A model generated the notes under the pieces. It saw only the letters and a program-made list of their open reading frames with translations, was not told the origin of the DNA and ran no database searches. The translations under genes and the position numbers were made by a program. From Actinomycetota bacterium (GTDB taxonomy: Bacteria > Actinomycetota > Actinomycetes > Actinomycetales > Microbacteriaceae), in the NCBI GenBank assembly GCA_018268455.1, contig JAFDWM010000292.1, positions 1 through 64,000 on the forward strand: a stretch of 64,000 nt of DNA, in the 5' to 3' direction. How positions within the stretch are numbered: position 1 is the stretch's first letter; every line of letters begins with the position of its first letter. Shown here in pieces: positions 17,770-27,038 of this stretch.

Positions 17770-19422
17770 TCAGTGCGTCGGCCGACGGCGGTGGCGAGCC
17801 CCGACCAATGCAGCCGCGCCACCGAGGACGAGCAGGACCACGGCGATGCCGACGATCGGAGTCATGTCCGCTCCACCCGTGGTTGCGAGACCACCCGTGG
17901 ACTCATGAGGGTGCGTCGGCGTATGGCTCGGAGTGGACGGGGACGGGGACGGGGATGGGGAGGGCGCCGGTGTCACATTCAGTGTGATCGTGCGCGGTGC
18001 AGCGCCGAGCGCGTGCTGATCCTGCGCGTGCAGCACCAGCACGATCTGCTGTCCCGCGGTACCCGGCGTCCACGAGAACGTGCCCGTCGCCGGGTTCCCG
18101 GGGGTGGGGACGAACGTCGCGGCCTGTGGCATTCCGTCCACCGAAAGCGTGACGATGTCGCCCGAGTTCGGGTCGGTGGCGGAGACCGGGAAGGAGAAGG
18201 CCTCCCCCGCAGGAACGTCGAATGTCGCGCCATCCGCCGGGGTGCCTCCGTCGAATTGCGGTGCCAGGTTGCCGACGTCCTTCACCGTGAGCGTGACCGA
18301 ACGTTGCACCGCTTGCAGTCCGTGTTGATCCTGTGCTTGCAGCACCAGGATCACCTGCTGTCCAACGGTGCCCGGTGTCCAGGAGAAGGTCCCGGTCGCG
18401 GGATTGCCCGCGGTGGGCGTGAAGGTAGCGCCCTGCGGCAAGCCGAGGATGCTCAGAGAAACCGTGTCGCCGGTGTCCGGGTCGGTCGCGGAGACAGGAA
18501 ACGAGAAGACCTGGCCCATGGGAATGTTGCTCGACGTTCCGTCCGCCGGCGTGCCCCCATCGAAGGCGGGGGCCGCGTTGCCCGTTCCGCCCGTGAGTCG
18601 GATGAAGAAGTCAACCGGCGTGCTCGCGATCGTGACGCCGTTCAGGACCTCCTCGATCACGATCTGCGTGGAGTAGAACGTCGGTGCGGTCGGATCCGAC
18701 GCAAGACCAGGATTCAGCGTCGCGCCCGTGGAATCCCAGGTGTACGTACCCGTGCTGCTGATCGAGGCAGCGTTCGTCGCATAGGGGGCTCCGGGTTGAT
18801 TGACGATTCCAGACTCGTCCGCTGTCGCCATGCGGTAGGTGAGGGTCGACGCGGGGTCGGCTTTGATTGCCGGGATGCTGAAAGAGCACACAGCAGACGG
18901 CGCGCAGTCGATGATCGGCGAGATCAGGCTCACCGGGCTCCCCGTCGCAGCGCTGAGATCGATCGTGCTCACGAGGATGACTTCGCCGTCGGGATTGTTG
19001 ATGTGCGAAGGTGCGCTCAGCCGACAGCAGTTGTCGTATTGCACCGAGAAGGGACCCGTCCCCGTGTAGGTGTGTGTGAAGCTCGCGTCGGCGGTGGCCA
19101 CGTCGTTCGCACTGTCGAGTGCGGTGACAGTGAACTGTGGCATCTCGGACGCGCCGTCACCGAGATCGACCGCCCCCTCCTGGAACGTATCCCCGACAGC
19201 CGTGATGCTGAAGTAACTGGCTCGCACCGACACCGTCAACTCAAAGTCGACATCGCCGGGGTTCGCACCGGTGTGCCACGTGATCTGATCGGCACGGAAG
19301 TGCGAGGCCTGCGCGGCCTGTGGCGCTCCAAGTGCCGCGAACACGAGAGCAGCGGCCGCAAGGACCGTGGCCCAGAGCGCAAGGCGCTTCGTCTTGAATC
19401 GATGCAACACAGAACTACTCAC
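17770..19422 (-). CDS. Sortase-anchored surface protein with two Ig-like repeats
   Basis: This 550-residue secreted protein is wall-anchored. Signal peptide: residues 1-39, with cleavage expected after AQA before SHFRAD. An N-terminal domain (about 40-300) is followed by two tandem Ig/cadherin-like repeats of about 95 residues, each starting APxFDGGTPADG and ending with a TLxV strand. A Pro/Ser stalk (SPSPSPSPS) leads to LATTG at 512-516, a membrane segment and the tail RHRRRPTH. LAxTG is the class E sortase signal. The GTG start has GGGAG upstream. The local base composition looks lower in G+C than its neighbours, which may mean transfer. The ligand is unknown and no sortase gene is in the window. 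Confidence 0.88.
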   Translation of the reverse strand: MSSSVLHRFKTKRLALWATVLAAAALVFAALGAPQAAQASHFRADQITWHTGANPGDVDFELTVSVRASYFSITAVGDTFQEGAVDLGDGASEMPQFTVTALDSANDVATADASFTHTYTGTGPFSVQYDNCCRLSAPSHINNPDGEVILVSTIDLSAATGSPVSLISPIIDCAPSAVCSFSIPAIKADPASTLTYRMATADESGIVNQPGAPYATNAASISSTGTYTWDSTGATLNPGLASDPTAPTFYSTQIVIEEVLNGVTIASTPVDFFIRLTGGTGNAAPAFDGGTPADGTSSNIPMGQVFSFPVSATDPDTGDTVSLSILGLPQGATFTPTAGNPATGTFSWTPGTVGQQVILVLQAQDQHGLQAVQRSVTLTVKDVGNLAPQFDGGTPADGATFDVPAGEAFSFPVSATDPNSGDIVTLSVDGMPQAATFVPTPGNPATGTFSWTPGTAGQQIVLVLHAQDQHALGAAPRTITLNVTPAPSPSPSPSPSTPSHTPTHPHESTGGLATTGGADMTPIVGIAVVLLVLGGAAALVGARHRRRPTH

Positions 19423-19661
19423 AGGTGACACTCCCAGGATTGTCAGAAGCGATGACGTGGCTTGTCGGCCCAAGTTCCGACCCAAACGGATCGCCCAAAG
19501 ATCCGTAGATCTTATCGATCTGCTTCGACATACCTATCATGCGGCTGAGATCAGCGTCAATGCTCGCCAGCGTCGGGTTCAGAACCGCTCCGCTCGTCCT
19601 CGCTCAACGACCGGAAAGAGCGCCGCCCGCACGTGTCCGCACCCGCCCCTAGGCTTGGCGG

Positions 19662-20981
19662 GTGTCCACCGCCACCCTGAACCGCGAGATCGTGCGGCTC
19701 GCCGTCCCCGCGCTCGGCGCGCTCGTGGCGGAGCCGGCGTTCCTGATGGTCGACGCGGCACTCGTCGGGCACCTCGGCACCACTCCCCTGGCCGGGCTCG
19801 GCATCGCATCCGCGATCCTGCAGACCATCGTCGGCCTGATGATCTTCCTCGCCTACTCGACCACCCCGGCCGTCGCGCGACGATTCGGCGCCGGCGAGCA
19901 CGGCAATGCGGTGTCGGTCGGCATCGACGGCATGTGGCTGGCGCTCGGCCTGGGCGCGGTGCTCGCCGTCGCCGGATCCCTGCTCACCCCGCTCCTGATC
20001 GGCTGGTTCGGCGCGAGCCCCGAGGTCTCGGCCCAGGCCGCCGCCTACCTCGCCCCCTCGATGTGGGGCCTGCCCGCGATGCTCGTCGTCTACGCCGCGA
20101 CCGGCCTGCTGCGCGGCATGCAGGACACCGTCACGCCGCTGTGGATCGCCGGCATCGGGTTCGCCGCCAATGCCCTGCTCAACTGGCTGTTCATCTACGG
20201 ATTCGGCTGGGGCATCGCCGGATCCGCCTTCGGCACCGTCGTCGCCCAGTGGGGCATGGTCGGCGCCTACGTGCTCGTGATCGGCCGCCTCGCCCGCCGC
20301 CACTCGGCCTCGATCACACCCGAACTGTCGGGCATCCGCGGATCCGCCCGCTCCGGCTGGTGGCTGTTCCTGCGCACCGTCAGCCTGCGCATCGCCCTGC
20401 TCACCACCGTCGGCGTCGCCACCGGCATCGGCACCCGCGAGCTCGCCGGCTGGCAGGTCGTGTTCACGATCTTCTCCGCCGCAGCCTTCGCCCTCGACGC
20501 CCTCGCGATCGCCGCGCAGGCGCTGATCGGCAAAAGCCTGGGAGCCGCGGATCCGGCCGGAGCCGAGCACGTGCTCGCCCGCACCGTGGCCTGGGGCGCC
20601 TGGTTCGGGGTCATCGTCGGAGCCCTCATCGCCGCGCTCTCGGCCGTCATCGGCCTCGCATTCACCGGCGACGCCGCCCTCGCAAGCCTCATCCAGCCGG
20701 CGCTGATCGTGCTCGCGATCGCGCAGCCGATCGCCGGAATCGTGTTCGTGCTCGACGGTGTGCTCATGGGCGCCGGCGACGCGCGCTACCTCGCGATCGC
20801 CGGCGGGCTCAACCTCGTGCCGTTCCTCCCCGCCCTCGCGATCATCACCGCAACCGGCGTCTCCGGCGTCGCGGGCCTCATCTGGCTCGCCGTCGCCTTC
20901 TTCGGCATCTACCTCTGCGCGCGCCTGGCCACGCTCGGCTTCCGTGTGCGCACCGGCCGCTGGCTGACCGTCGGGGCCTGA
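19662..20981 (+). CDS. MATE-family multidrug/metabolite efflux transporter
   Basis: This 439-residue protein has about 12 membrane segments and the typical MATE start REIVRLAVPALGALVAEPAFLMVDAALVG. The internal repeat (two bundles of six helices) is visible. It exports cationic drugs or metabolites in exchange for Na+ or H+. It looks like the DinF branch. The GTG start has TAGGCT (19650-19655) exactly 6 nt upstream and no Shine-Dalgarno, so the mRNA is probably leaderless. The substrate is unknown. Confidence 0.92.
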   Translation: MSTATLNREIVRLAVPALGALVAEPAFLMVDAALVGHLGTTPLAGLGIASAILQTIVGLMIFLAYSTTPAVARRFGAGEHGNAVSVGIDGMWLALGLGAVLAVAGSLLTPLLIGWFGASPEVSAQAAAYLAPSMWGLPAMLVVYAATGLLRGMQDTVTPLWIAGIGFAANALLNWLFIYGFGWGIAGSAFGTVVAQWGMVGAYVLVIGRLARRHSASITPELSGIRGSARSGWWLFLRTVSLRIALLTTVGVATGIGTRELAGWQVVFTIFSAAAFALDALAIAAQALIGKSLGAADPAGAEHVLARTVAWGAWFGVIVGALIAALSAVIGLAFTGDAALASLIQPALIVLAIAQPIAGIVFVLDGVLMGAGDARYLAIAGGLNLVPFLPALAIITATGVSGVAGLIWLAVAFFGIYLCARLATLGFRVRTGRWLTVGA

Positions 20982-21101
20982 CGCGTCCTGCACAGGTGAC
21001 CGGCCGGAGGGGTTCTGCACGGATTCGGCGGACGCCGATCCGCGGATCCGAGCGCGCTGGCATTCTGGATCGATCCGGGCGACACTGAAGGGGTGCTGAC
21101 C

Positions 21102-21293
21102 ATGAGCGAACCGCAGGTGTGGACGCTGATCGGCGTGTTCGCGGCCGCTCTGTTCGGCATGGTCACGATCGTCTCCACGATGTTCGTCCGCGTGCTGCGC
21201 GCCGAAGTTCGCACGATCCACCAGCGGATCGATGTGCTCGACCGCGACGTCAACGCCCTGATGAAGCACACCTTCGGCATCGACCGCGACTGA
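21102..21293 (+). CDS. Small membrane protein, 63 residues
   Basis: The protein starts MSEPQVWTLIGVFAAALFGM, with one membrane segment (about residues 7-29). A charged C-terminal helix, RTIHQRIDVLDRDVNALMKHTF, may form a coiled coil. AAGGGG lies 8 nt before the ATG at 21102; a GTG at 21093 is in frame but overlaps that site. A decayed copy of its first codons is at 24777-24822, and that copy also begins at Ser-Glu-Pro-Gln. The function is unknown. Confidence 0.7.
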   Translation: MSEPQVWTLIGVFAAALFGMVTIVSTMFVRVLRAEVRTIHQRIDVLDRDVNALMKHTFGIDRD

Positions 21294-21470
21294 CTGACGC
21301 TCGGAGAACGCCCACGCCGAGCCCGTTGAGCGAACCGCGGGCGAGACGAAACGCGGCACCCCTGCGGGAGACCGCGTTCCGTCCCAGTCCCGCTGCGCGC
21401 GTCTTCGCTCCGCGACGCCTATCGGGCATGATCCGGCTCAGCGCCGCTGTGACTCTGGGCCGGATCCTGC

Positions 21471-22670
21471 TCAGCGCCGCCGCGGCTCGCGCTCCTCGAT
21501 CAGCTCGAGCTCCCGCTCCACCCGCGCCTTGACTGCGGCGGACAGACCGGGATCCCCGATCGTCCCGGACAGGCGTGTGGCATTCGGCCGCTCCGCGTCC
21601 CGCACGGCGCGGTCCGCGCGATGCATGGCATAGCCCCAGGTCGCGAGCGCGAGCAGCGGACCCCACAGCCAGAACGGCAGCACCAGCACCAGCTCGACCG
21701 TAGTGATGTCCATCGGCGCGCTGCCGATCCGCCAGAACACCATCTCCCAGCCGCCCGCCGTGAACAGCACCGCCACGAATGACGCCGGGATGACAACCAG
21801 CCCCACGGGCACCGCACGGCCGCCGATCCCGGCCATCCACCGCGGAAAACGTTCGCTCCACGGCAGGCGCAGCACCAGCGTCAGCACGCCTGCGGCGACC
21901 ATCGCGGCGCCGAGAAACAGACCGGTGAGCAGCACCAGCGGCGCCTCCGACGCCAGCTCACCGCCCAGCAGCTTCCACGGCGTGAGCCAGCTCGCTCGCG
22001 CGATGGCGTAGGGCAGAGCACAGAGTGCCGCCGCGACCGTCAGAGCGGTGCGATGCCGGAGCACGCCCCGCGCGAGTCCTCCGCGCGCCGTCGGATCTCC
22101 GAGCACCCACGCGGCGAGCGCGCCCGCCGTAGCCAGATGGGCGAGCGAGAGGAGCAGCAACGGCGTCTCCGCAACGAGCGAGGCGAGCACCTGCGGTACC
22201 CATTCGGAGACCGGGGACATCAGCCAGAGGAGCACGAACGCGCCGGCCCCGACAATGGTCGCGACTGTCCCGGCCACACGATGGCGCAGCACGAACAGCA
22301 CCAGCAGAGTCACGATGCCGGCCGCGACGACCAGCACGAAGGTGTAGCCGGATGCGGGGATCACCCCACCGGGCGTACACGCGGCGACGAGCAGCACGAC
22401 CGCGACGGCGGCGACCCGCAGCGTCGTCGAACCGGCCGACGACATCGCACGGCGGCGCAGCCCGAGCACGGCGACCGCGGTGGCGGCGAGCCCCGCCGCG
22501 AGGTCGAGGCCGGCGGCCGGCTTCGACCCGATCAGGCACTCCGCGAGACCGGGCGTCCTCGAGTGCGGCAGCACGTGCGGGAACAGCAGCGTGACCGCGC
22601 CGAGTACGGCCACGGCGACGCCGAGCACGGCGGCGACCAGGAGCAATATGCAGCGAGTTCTGTACGTCAT
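21471..22670 (-). CDS. Polytopic membrane protein, unknown function
   Basis: This 399-residue protein has about 9-10 hydrophobic segments and a charged C-terminal tail rich in Arg and Glu (ERELELIEEREPRRR). I do not recognise the family. The ATG at 22670 was chosen because TAGCGT lies 7 nt upstream, fitting the leaderless pattern, and because the upstream extension is Pro- and Arg-rich and not membrane-like. No partner gene hints at a role. Confidence 0.7.
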   Translation of the reverse strand: MTYRTRCILLLVAAVLGVAVAVLGAVTLLFPHVLPHSRTPGLAECLIGSKPAAGLDLAAGLAATAVAVLGLRRRAMSSAGSTTLRVAAVAVVLLVAACTPGGVIPASGYTFVLVVAAGIVTLLVLFVLRHRVAGTVATIVGAGAFVLLWLMSPVSEWVPQVLASLVAETPLLLLSLAHLATAGALAAWVLGDPTARGGLARGVLRHRTALTVAAALCALPYAIARASWLTPWKLLGGELASEAPLVLLTGLFLGAAMVAAGVLTLVLRLPWSERFPRWMAGIGGRAVPVGLVVIPASFVAVLFTAGGWEMVFWRIGSAPMDITTVELVLVLPFWLWGPLLALATWGYAMHRADRAVRDAERPNATRLSGTIGDPGLSAAVKARVERELELIEEREPRRR

Positions 22671-22865
22671 GCGCGGCACGCTACGGATCCGCCAGAACCC
22701 GCGGCTTCGCCCGTCGGAGCGGTTCGGCCTCACCCGGGCGGGTGAATCGAAGGCCGGCGGATCCACGGGTCCCGCGCCGGAAAGCGGCTCCGGGCTCGGG
22801 GTCGGGCCCCGGCCCAGGGCCACGGCGCCGAAGCTCCCGCCCATCGGCGGCCCGTGAGACCGGGG

Positions 22866-23525
22866 TCAGCGCCCGGGCTGGCGCACGCCGTTCTCGTACG
22901 CCCAGATCACGACGTGCACGCGGTCGGCGAGCCCGAGCTTTGCGAGGATCGCCTTGACGTGCGTCTTCACGGTGTTCTCGGAGAGGAACAGGGTCCGCGC
23001 GATCTCGTCGTTCGAGGATCCGGTGGCCAGCGCGTGCGCCACCTCGCGCTCGCGCCGGCTGAGCGGTTTCAGCGCCGCGTCGGGATCCGCCGTCGGCCCA
23101 CCCTCGCGCACGAACCCGAGCAGCGCGGTCGTCGCCCTGGCCGACATCGCGGCGTCTCCGGCCGCCACCGCGGCGATCGCGTCGCCGAGTTCCTGCGGGC
23201 TCGCGTCCTTGGTGAGGAAGCCGCTGGCCCCCGCCCGGATCGCGTCCAGTACATAGGCATCGAGATCGAAGGTCGTGAGGATGAGGATCCGCGTCGCAGG
23301 CTTCAGCCGCAGGATCTCTCGCGTCGCCGTGATCCCGTCCATGCCGGGCATCCGGATGTCCATCAGCACGACGTCGACCGCGCGGGCGTGCACGTGCGCG
23401 ATGCCCTCATGCGCGTCGACCGCCGTGGCGACCTCCGCAATCCGCGGATCACGCACGAGCATCACCGCGATCGCCTCCCGGAACAGCTCCTGGTCGTCGA
23501 CGACGAGCACGCGCAGCCCGGTCAC
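22866..23525 (-). CDS. Two-component response regulator, NarL/LuxR type
   Basis: This 219-residue regulator has a receiver domain with D10-D11 and phospho-acceptor D56 (LMDIRMPG), then a LuxR-type HTH (about residues 150-212, LSRREREVAHALATGSSNDEIA and TVKTHVKAILAKL). The GTG start overlaps the kinase stop by 4 nt (GTGA), so it is coupled to the sensor. Target genes are unknown; the neighbouring membrane protein is a candidate. Confidence 0.95.
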   Translation of the reverse strand: MTGLRVLVVDDQELFREAIAVMLVRDPRIAEVATAVDAHEGIAHVHARAVDVVLMDIRMPGMDGITATREILRLKPATRILILTTFDLDAYVLDAIRAGASGFLTKDASPQELGDAIAAVAAGDAAMSARATTALLGFVREGGPTADPDAALKPLSRREREVAHALATGSSNDEIARTLFLSENTVKTHVKAILAKLGLADRVHVVIWAYENGVRQPGR

Positions 23526-24721
23526 GCCGCGTCCCCCCGCACCGGCAGCTCCGCCCGCAGCATCCATCCGCCGGATCCGTCCGGTCCCGCCCGGAACCCG
23601 CCACCGGCGAGCCGGATCCGCTCGGCCAGCCCCACCAGCCCCGTCCCTGCGCCGAGCCCGGAATCGCCAGTCCCGGAGCCGCCGTCGTCGGAGATCTCGG
23701 CGATGACGCGCTCTGCGGTCCAGGTCACGGTCACCGCGATCCGCACCGGCGGGCCCGCGTGCCGCACGGCGTTGGTGAGCCCCTCCCGCACGGCGCGGTG
23801 CAGCGCGAGCATCGCCGCCGCAGACAGCGGACGACGCTCGCCGTCCTCGGCGAACATAGCCTCGCATGCGGGGCTGCGCACGGATTCGACGAGCGCGGGC
23901 AGCGCGTCGGGCGTCGGAATCGGCTCGTTGGGCGCGGATCCCTCCTCCGCCACGATCGACCGCATCCCGCGCAGCGCCTCGCGTCCCGTGGAGACGACCA
24001 CGCCGAGCGCCCGCTCGCCGGTGGCGGGGTCCTCTCGCATCACGGCCCGGGCGACCTCCGACTGCGCGATCATCACCGTCATCGCGTGCGCGACGACGTC
24101 GTGCAGCTCGCCGCTGATCCGCATCCGCTCCTCGACGATCGCCTGCCCCACGCGCATCCGGGTGCGCTCCTCCGCCTGCACCGCCGCCGAGCGGACCAGC
24201 AGCCCGCACGCCCACGCTGCGGTGACGGCGGCCGCGAGTCCGGCGAACGCGCCGAGCCGCAGCATGACCGGATCGATGCCGCCGCCGGGCGTGCCGAACG
24301 CCTGCTCGGCGACCGCGATGAGCCCGGCCCCGGCCACGCCGACGGCGAGTGCCGCCACCGAGACGCGGAACCGGCGCTGCACGGCGACCTGTGCGAGGCA
24401 CAGCAGGTAGGCGAGCGTCGACGGGTACATGGCGCCGGAGACGTCGCGCGCCGCGGGGAACGCGACGAGCGCGAGCATCACCGTGCTGGCGATCGCGAAC
24501 GCGACGACCGGGCGCCGCACCGCCAGCAGAGACGCGCCGTGCAGTGCGGCGAAGCCGACCGCGAGCAGTGCCACGACGACGCCCGGCGCCCTGCTCGACC
24601 AGGCCAGCGCCGACAGGCTGATCGGCAGCAGCACCACGAGCGCGGCGAGGGCCACGATCAGCGCCCCCGAGCCGCCCCGTCGGGCGCCGCTCACCTTCGT
24701 CGCGCTTCGCACGCTCCCCAT
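23522..24721 (-). CDS. Sensor histidine kinase, NarL (HisKA_3) type
   Basis: This 399-residue kinase has about 5-6 N-terminal membrane segments (residues 20-180), the dimerisation/phosphoacceptor box RISGELHDVVAHAMTVM with H207, and a C-terminal ATPase domain with the N box (AVREGLTNAVRHAG) and G boxes (DDGGSGTGDSGLGAGTGLVGLAERI). It has no periplasmic sensor domain, so the stimulus probably acts in the membrane. It is co-transcribed with the response regulator downstream. Confidence 0.94.
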   Translation of the reverse strand: MGSVRSATKVSGARRGGSGALIVALAALVVLLPISLSALAWSSRAPGVVVALLAVGFAALHGASLLAVRRPVVAFAIASTVMLALVAFPAARDVSGAMYPSTLAYLLCLAQVAVQRRFRVSVAALAVGVAGAGLIAVAEQAFGTPGGGIDPVMLRLGAFAGLAAAVTAAWACGLLVRSAAVQAEERTRMRVGQAIVEERMRISGELHDVVAHAMTVMIAQSEVARAVMREDPATGERALGVVVSTGREALRGMRSIVAEEGSAPNEPIPTPDALPALVESVRSPACEAMFAEDGERRPLSAAAMLALHRAVREGLTNAVRHAGPPVRIAVTVTWTAERVIAEISDDGGSGTGDSGLGAGTGLVGLAERIRLAGGGFRAGPDGSGGWMLRAELPVRGDAA

Positions 24722-24776
24722 GCTGGCATGCGGCCCGGCCGTGCGTCCTCACTCGCGAGGATGAGAACCGGGACCG

Positions 24777-24822
24777 AGTGAACCGCAAGCGTGGACGCTG
24801 ATCGGCATGTTCGCGGCAGCCC
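24777..24822 (+). pseudogene. Decayed partial copy of the 63-residue membrane protein gene
   Basis: These 46 bp are nearly identical to 21105-21150, the start of the small membrane protein gene, and encode SEPQAWTLIGMFAAA in place of SEPQVWTLIGVFAAA. Similarity ends abruptly after this. There is no start codon in frame, so it is a remnant. It lies 3.7 kb from the intact gene, outside the two-component operon. Confidence 0.75.
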
Positions 24823-24867
24823 GGCGCGGTGACAGCCGGTGACAGCCGCGCACACGGCGGCGAGCGG

Positions 24868-25533
24868 TCAGCGGACCGGATCCGCGTGCCGCCGGCACCA
24901 CTCGTACATGATCACGGCGGCGGCGGCCCCGGCGTTGATCGAGCGGGTGGATCCGTACTGCGTGATCTCGACGTGCGCGGAGGCTGCGGCGAGCGCCGCA
25001 TCCGACAGCCCCGGGCCTTCGGCGCCGAACAGCAGCACGCAGCGCGCGGGCAGCTCTGCGCGATCGACGGGCTTCGCACCGTCGGTGTTGTCGACCGCGA
25101 CGACCGGGATCCCCTCCGCCGCGGCCCATGCGGCGAACTCCTCGACCGTGTCGTGGTGCACGACATGCTGGTAGCGGTCGGTGACCATCGCGCCCCGGCG
25201 GTTCCAGCGCCGCCGGCCGATGATGTGCACGGTCTCGGCGAGGAACGCGTTGGCGCTGCGCACGATCGAGCCGATGTTCATGTCGTGCTGCCAGTTCTCG
25301 ATCGCGACGTGGAACGGATGCCGGCGGGTGTCGAGGTCGGCGACGATCGCCTCCATGTGCCAGTACCGGTACCGGTCGACGACGTTGCGCGTGTCGCCGT
25401 GCGCGAGCAGTTCGGGGTCGTAGTGCGGATCCGCCGGCCAGGCGTCCGACCCACCCGGCCACGGGCCCACGCCGTGCGTCGGCGGGGCGGCGTCCGCCGG
25501 GTCGGCGGGCTGGTCGGGGGTCGGATCCTGCAT
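24868..25533 (-). CDS. TrmH/SpoU-family RNA methyltransferase
   Basis: This 221-residue SPOUT methyltransferase has motif 1 NIGSIVRSANAF, motif 2 CVLLFGAEGPGLSD and motif 3 YGSTRSINAGAAAAVIMYEW, which form the knotted SAM site. It most likely 2'-O-methylates tRNA or rRNA. A low-complexity acidic/Pro-rich N-terminal tail (residues 1-45) precedes the domain. The ATG at 25533 has TACGCT (25540-25545) exactly 6 nt upstream, supporting a leaderless start. Confidence 0.92.
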   Translation of the reverse strand: MQDPTPDQPADPADAAPPTHGVGPWPGGSDAWPADPHYDPELLAHGDTRNVVDRYRYWHMEAIVADLDTRRHPFHVAIENWQHDMNIGSIVRSANAFLAETVHIIGRRRWNRRGAMVTDRYQHVVHHDTVEEFAAWAAAEGIPVVAVDNTDGAKPVDRAELPARCVLLFGAEGPGLSDAALAAASAHVEITQYGSTRSINAGAAAAVIMYEWCRRHADPVR

Positions 25534-25610
25534 CCCGCCAGCGTAGTTCGGTCCGCTCGTCGGCCCCGCCGGTGCCTCGCTCGACGATCGCGGAACATCC
25601 CGGATTCGCT

Positions 25611-25626
25611 TTTCGGGCAGCCTAAA
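25611..25626. promoter_or_regulatory. Predicted MntR operator, site 1
   Basis: TTTCGGGCAGCCTAAA, an imperfect palindrome. It shares 13 of 16 bases with site 2 at 25639-25654, and the pair brackets the mntH -10 element TAGATT (25634-25639). A DtxR/MntR-type regulator is encoded 2 kb downstream. Confidence 0.65.
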
Positions 25627-25638
25627 TATGCGATAGAT

Positions 25639-25654
25639 TTTCGGTGTGCCTAAA
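25639..25654. promoter_or_regulatory. Predicted MntR operator, site 2
   Basis: TTTCGGTGTGCCTAAA overlaps the -10 edge and the GTG start of mntH. Binding here would block initiation directly. It starts 28 bp after site 1. Confidence 0.65.
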
Positions 25655-26962
25655 ACGCCTTTCGCCATGTCGCCGGCGCTCGGCGAGCGTGCGGGCGCGG
25701 GGGCGCTGACTCCGGGTCCGCGCGGCATGGCACTGCTCGGGCCGGCACTGGTCGCGGGCGTGGCGTATGTGGATCCGGGCAACGTCGCCAGCAACATGAC
25801 GGCGGGCGCCCGCTACGGCTATCTGCTGGTGTGGGTCGTGATCGCGGCGAACCTCGTCGCGTGGCTCGTGCAGTACCTCTCGGCGAAGCTCGGCGTGGTC
25901 ACCGGGCGGAGCCTGCCCGAGATCCTCGGCCAGCGCCTGACACACCGCGCAGCCCGCCGCGCGTACTGGCTGCAGGCCGAGCTCGTGGCGATGGCCACCG
26001 ACCTCGCCGAGGTCGTCGGCGGCGCGATCGCACTGCAGCTGCTGTTCGGGATCCCGCTGCTGCTCGGCGGGGTGATCACCGGCATCGTCTCGATGGCGCT
26101 GCTCGTGGTGCAGGGCCGCCGCGGTGCGCGCCCGTTCGAGTTCGTCGTGATCGGCCTGCTGCTCATCGTCGCCTTCGGCTTCCTCGCCGGCCTCCTCGTC
26201 GCCCCGCCGGATCCCGCCGCCGCGGCCGCGGGACTGCTCCCCCGGTTCGCCGATGCCGGATCCGTGCTCATGGCCGCCTCCATCCTCGGCGCGACCGTCA
26301 TGCCGCATGCGATCTACGCCCACTCCGCGCTGACCCGCGACCGGTTCGGGGCGGCGAGCGGATCCGCCGACGCAACCACCGCCCCGACCGGCGCGCCGGC
26401 GTCGGGCGGCGTCGCCCGGCTGCTGCGCGCGACCCGCTGGGACGTCTCGCTCGCCATGGTCATCGCCGGCGCGGTGAACTTGGGCATGCTGCTGCTCGCC
26501 GCCGCGACGCTGCCCGGAGTCGCCGGGACCGACACCCTCGAGGGCGCGCATGCCGCGCTCACCGCGCAGCTCGGGCCGCTCATCGGCACGCTCTTCGCGG
26601 TCGGCCTGCTCGCCTCCGGCCTCGCCTCGACCGCGGTCGGCGCCTATGCCGGCGCCGAGATCATGCACGGCCTGCTGCGCGTGCGCGTGCCGATGATGCT
26701 GCGCCGGTTGGTCACGCTCATCCCGGCGCTGCTGATCCTCGGACTCGGCGTCGACCCCACGCTCGCGCTCGTGCTCAGCCAGGTGGCGCTCTCCTTCGGG
26801 ATCCCGTTCGCGCTCATCCCGCTCGTCGCGCTGACCTCGCAGCGCCGCACGCTCGGCGCACACGCCAACCGCCGCATCACCACCGTGCTCGGCATCCTCG
26901 CGGCGGTCTTGCTCGTCGGCCTGAACCTCGCCCTGATCGCGCTGCTCGTCACCGGATCCTGA
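25646..26962 (+). CDS. mntH: NRAMP-family Mn2+/Fe2+ transporter
   Basis: This 438-residue membrane carrier imports Mn2+ (and Fe2+) with protons. The metal-binding DPGN motif is at residues 43-46 (YVDPGNVASNMTAGA), and MPHAIYAHSAL in helix 6 supplies the other metal ligands. There are about 11 membrane segments. TAGATT lies exactly 6 nt before the GTG start, so the mRNA is probably leaderless, and two matching operator boxes flank that hexamer. The mntR-like gene 0.6 kb downstream is the likely repressor. Confidence 0.95.
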   Translation: MPKTPFAMSPALGERAGAGALTPGPRGMALLGPALVAGVAYVDPGNVASNMTAGARYGYLLVWVVIAANLVAWLVQYLSAKLGVVTGRSLPEILGQRLTHRAARRAYWLQAELVAMATDLAEVVGGAIALQLLFGIPLLLGGVITGIVSMALLVVQGRRGARPFEFVVIGLLLIVAFGFLAGLLVAPPDPAAAAAGLLPRFADAGSVLMAASILGATVMPHAIYAHSALTRDRFGAASGSADATTAPTGAPASGGVARLLRATRWDVSLAMVIAGAVNLGMLLLAAATLPGVAGTDTLEGAHAALTAQLGPLIGTLFAVGLLASGLASTAVGAYAGAEIMHGLLRVRVPMMLRRLVTLIPALLILGLGVDPTLALVLSQVALSFGIPFALIPLVALTSQRRTLGAHANRRITTVLGILAAVLLVGLNLALIALLVTGS

Positions 26963-26971
26963 CCTCCGCGG

Positions 26972-27038
26972 CGAGACCGAACCGCAGTCCCGAGACCGCC
27001 GTTCTCATCGTCGGTCTCGGGACGAGGGTTCGGTCTCG
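26972..27038. repeat. 67-bp four-core palindromic element, copy 1
   Basis: CGAGAC cores at 26972 and 26991 and GTCTCG cores at 27014 and 27033, spaced N13, N17, N13. Outer arms (CGAGACCGAACC) and inner arms (GTCCCGAGACC) both pair perfectly. The loop holds GTTCTCATCGTCG, also found in the copy at 48637. It is followed by CGGT, as in the other three copies. Confidence 0.85.
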
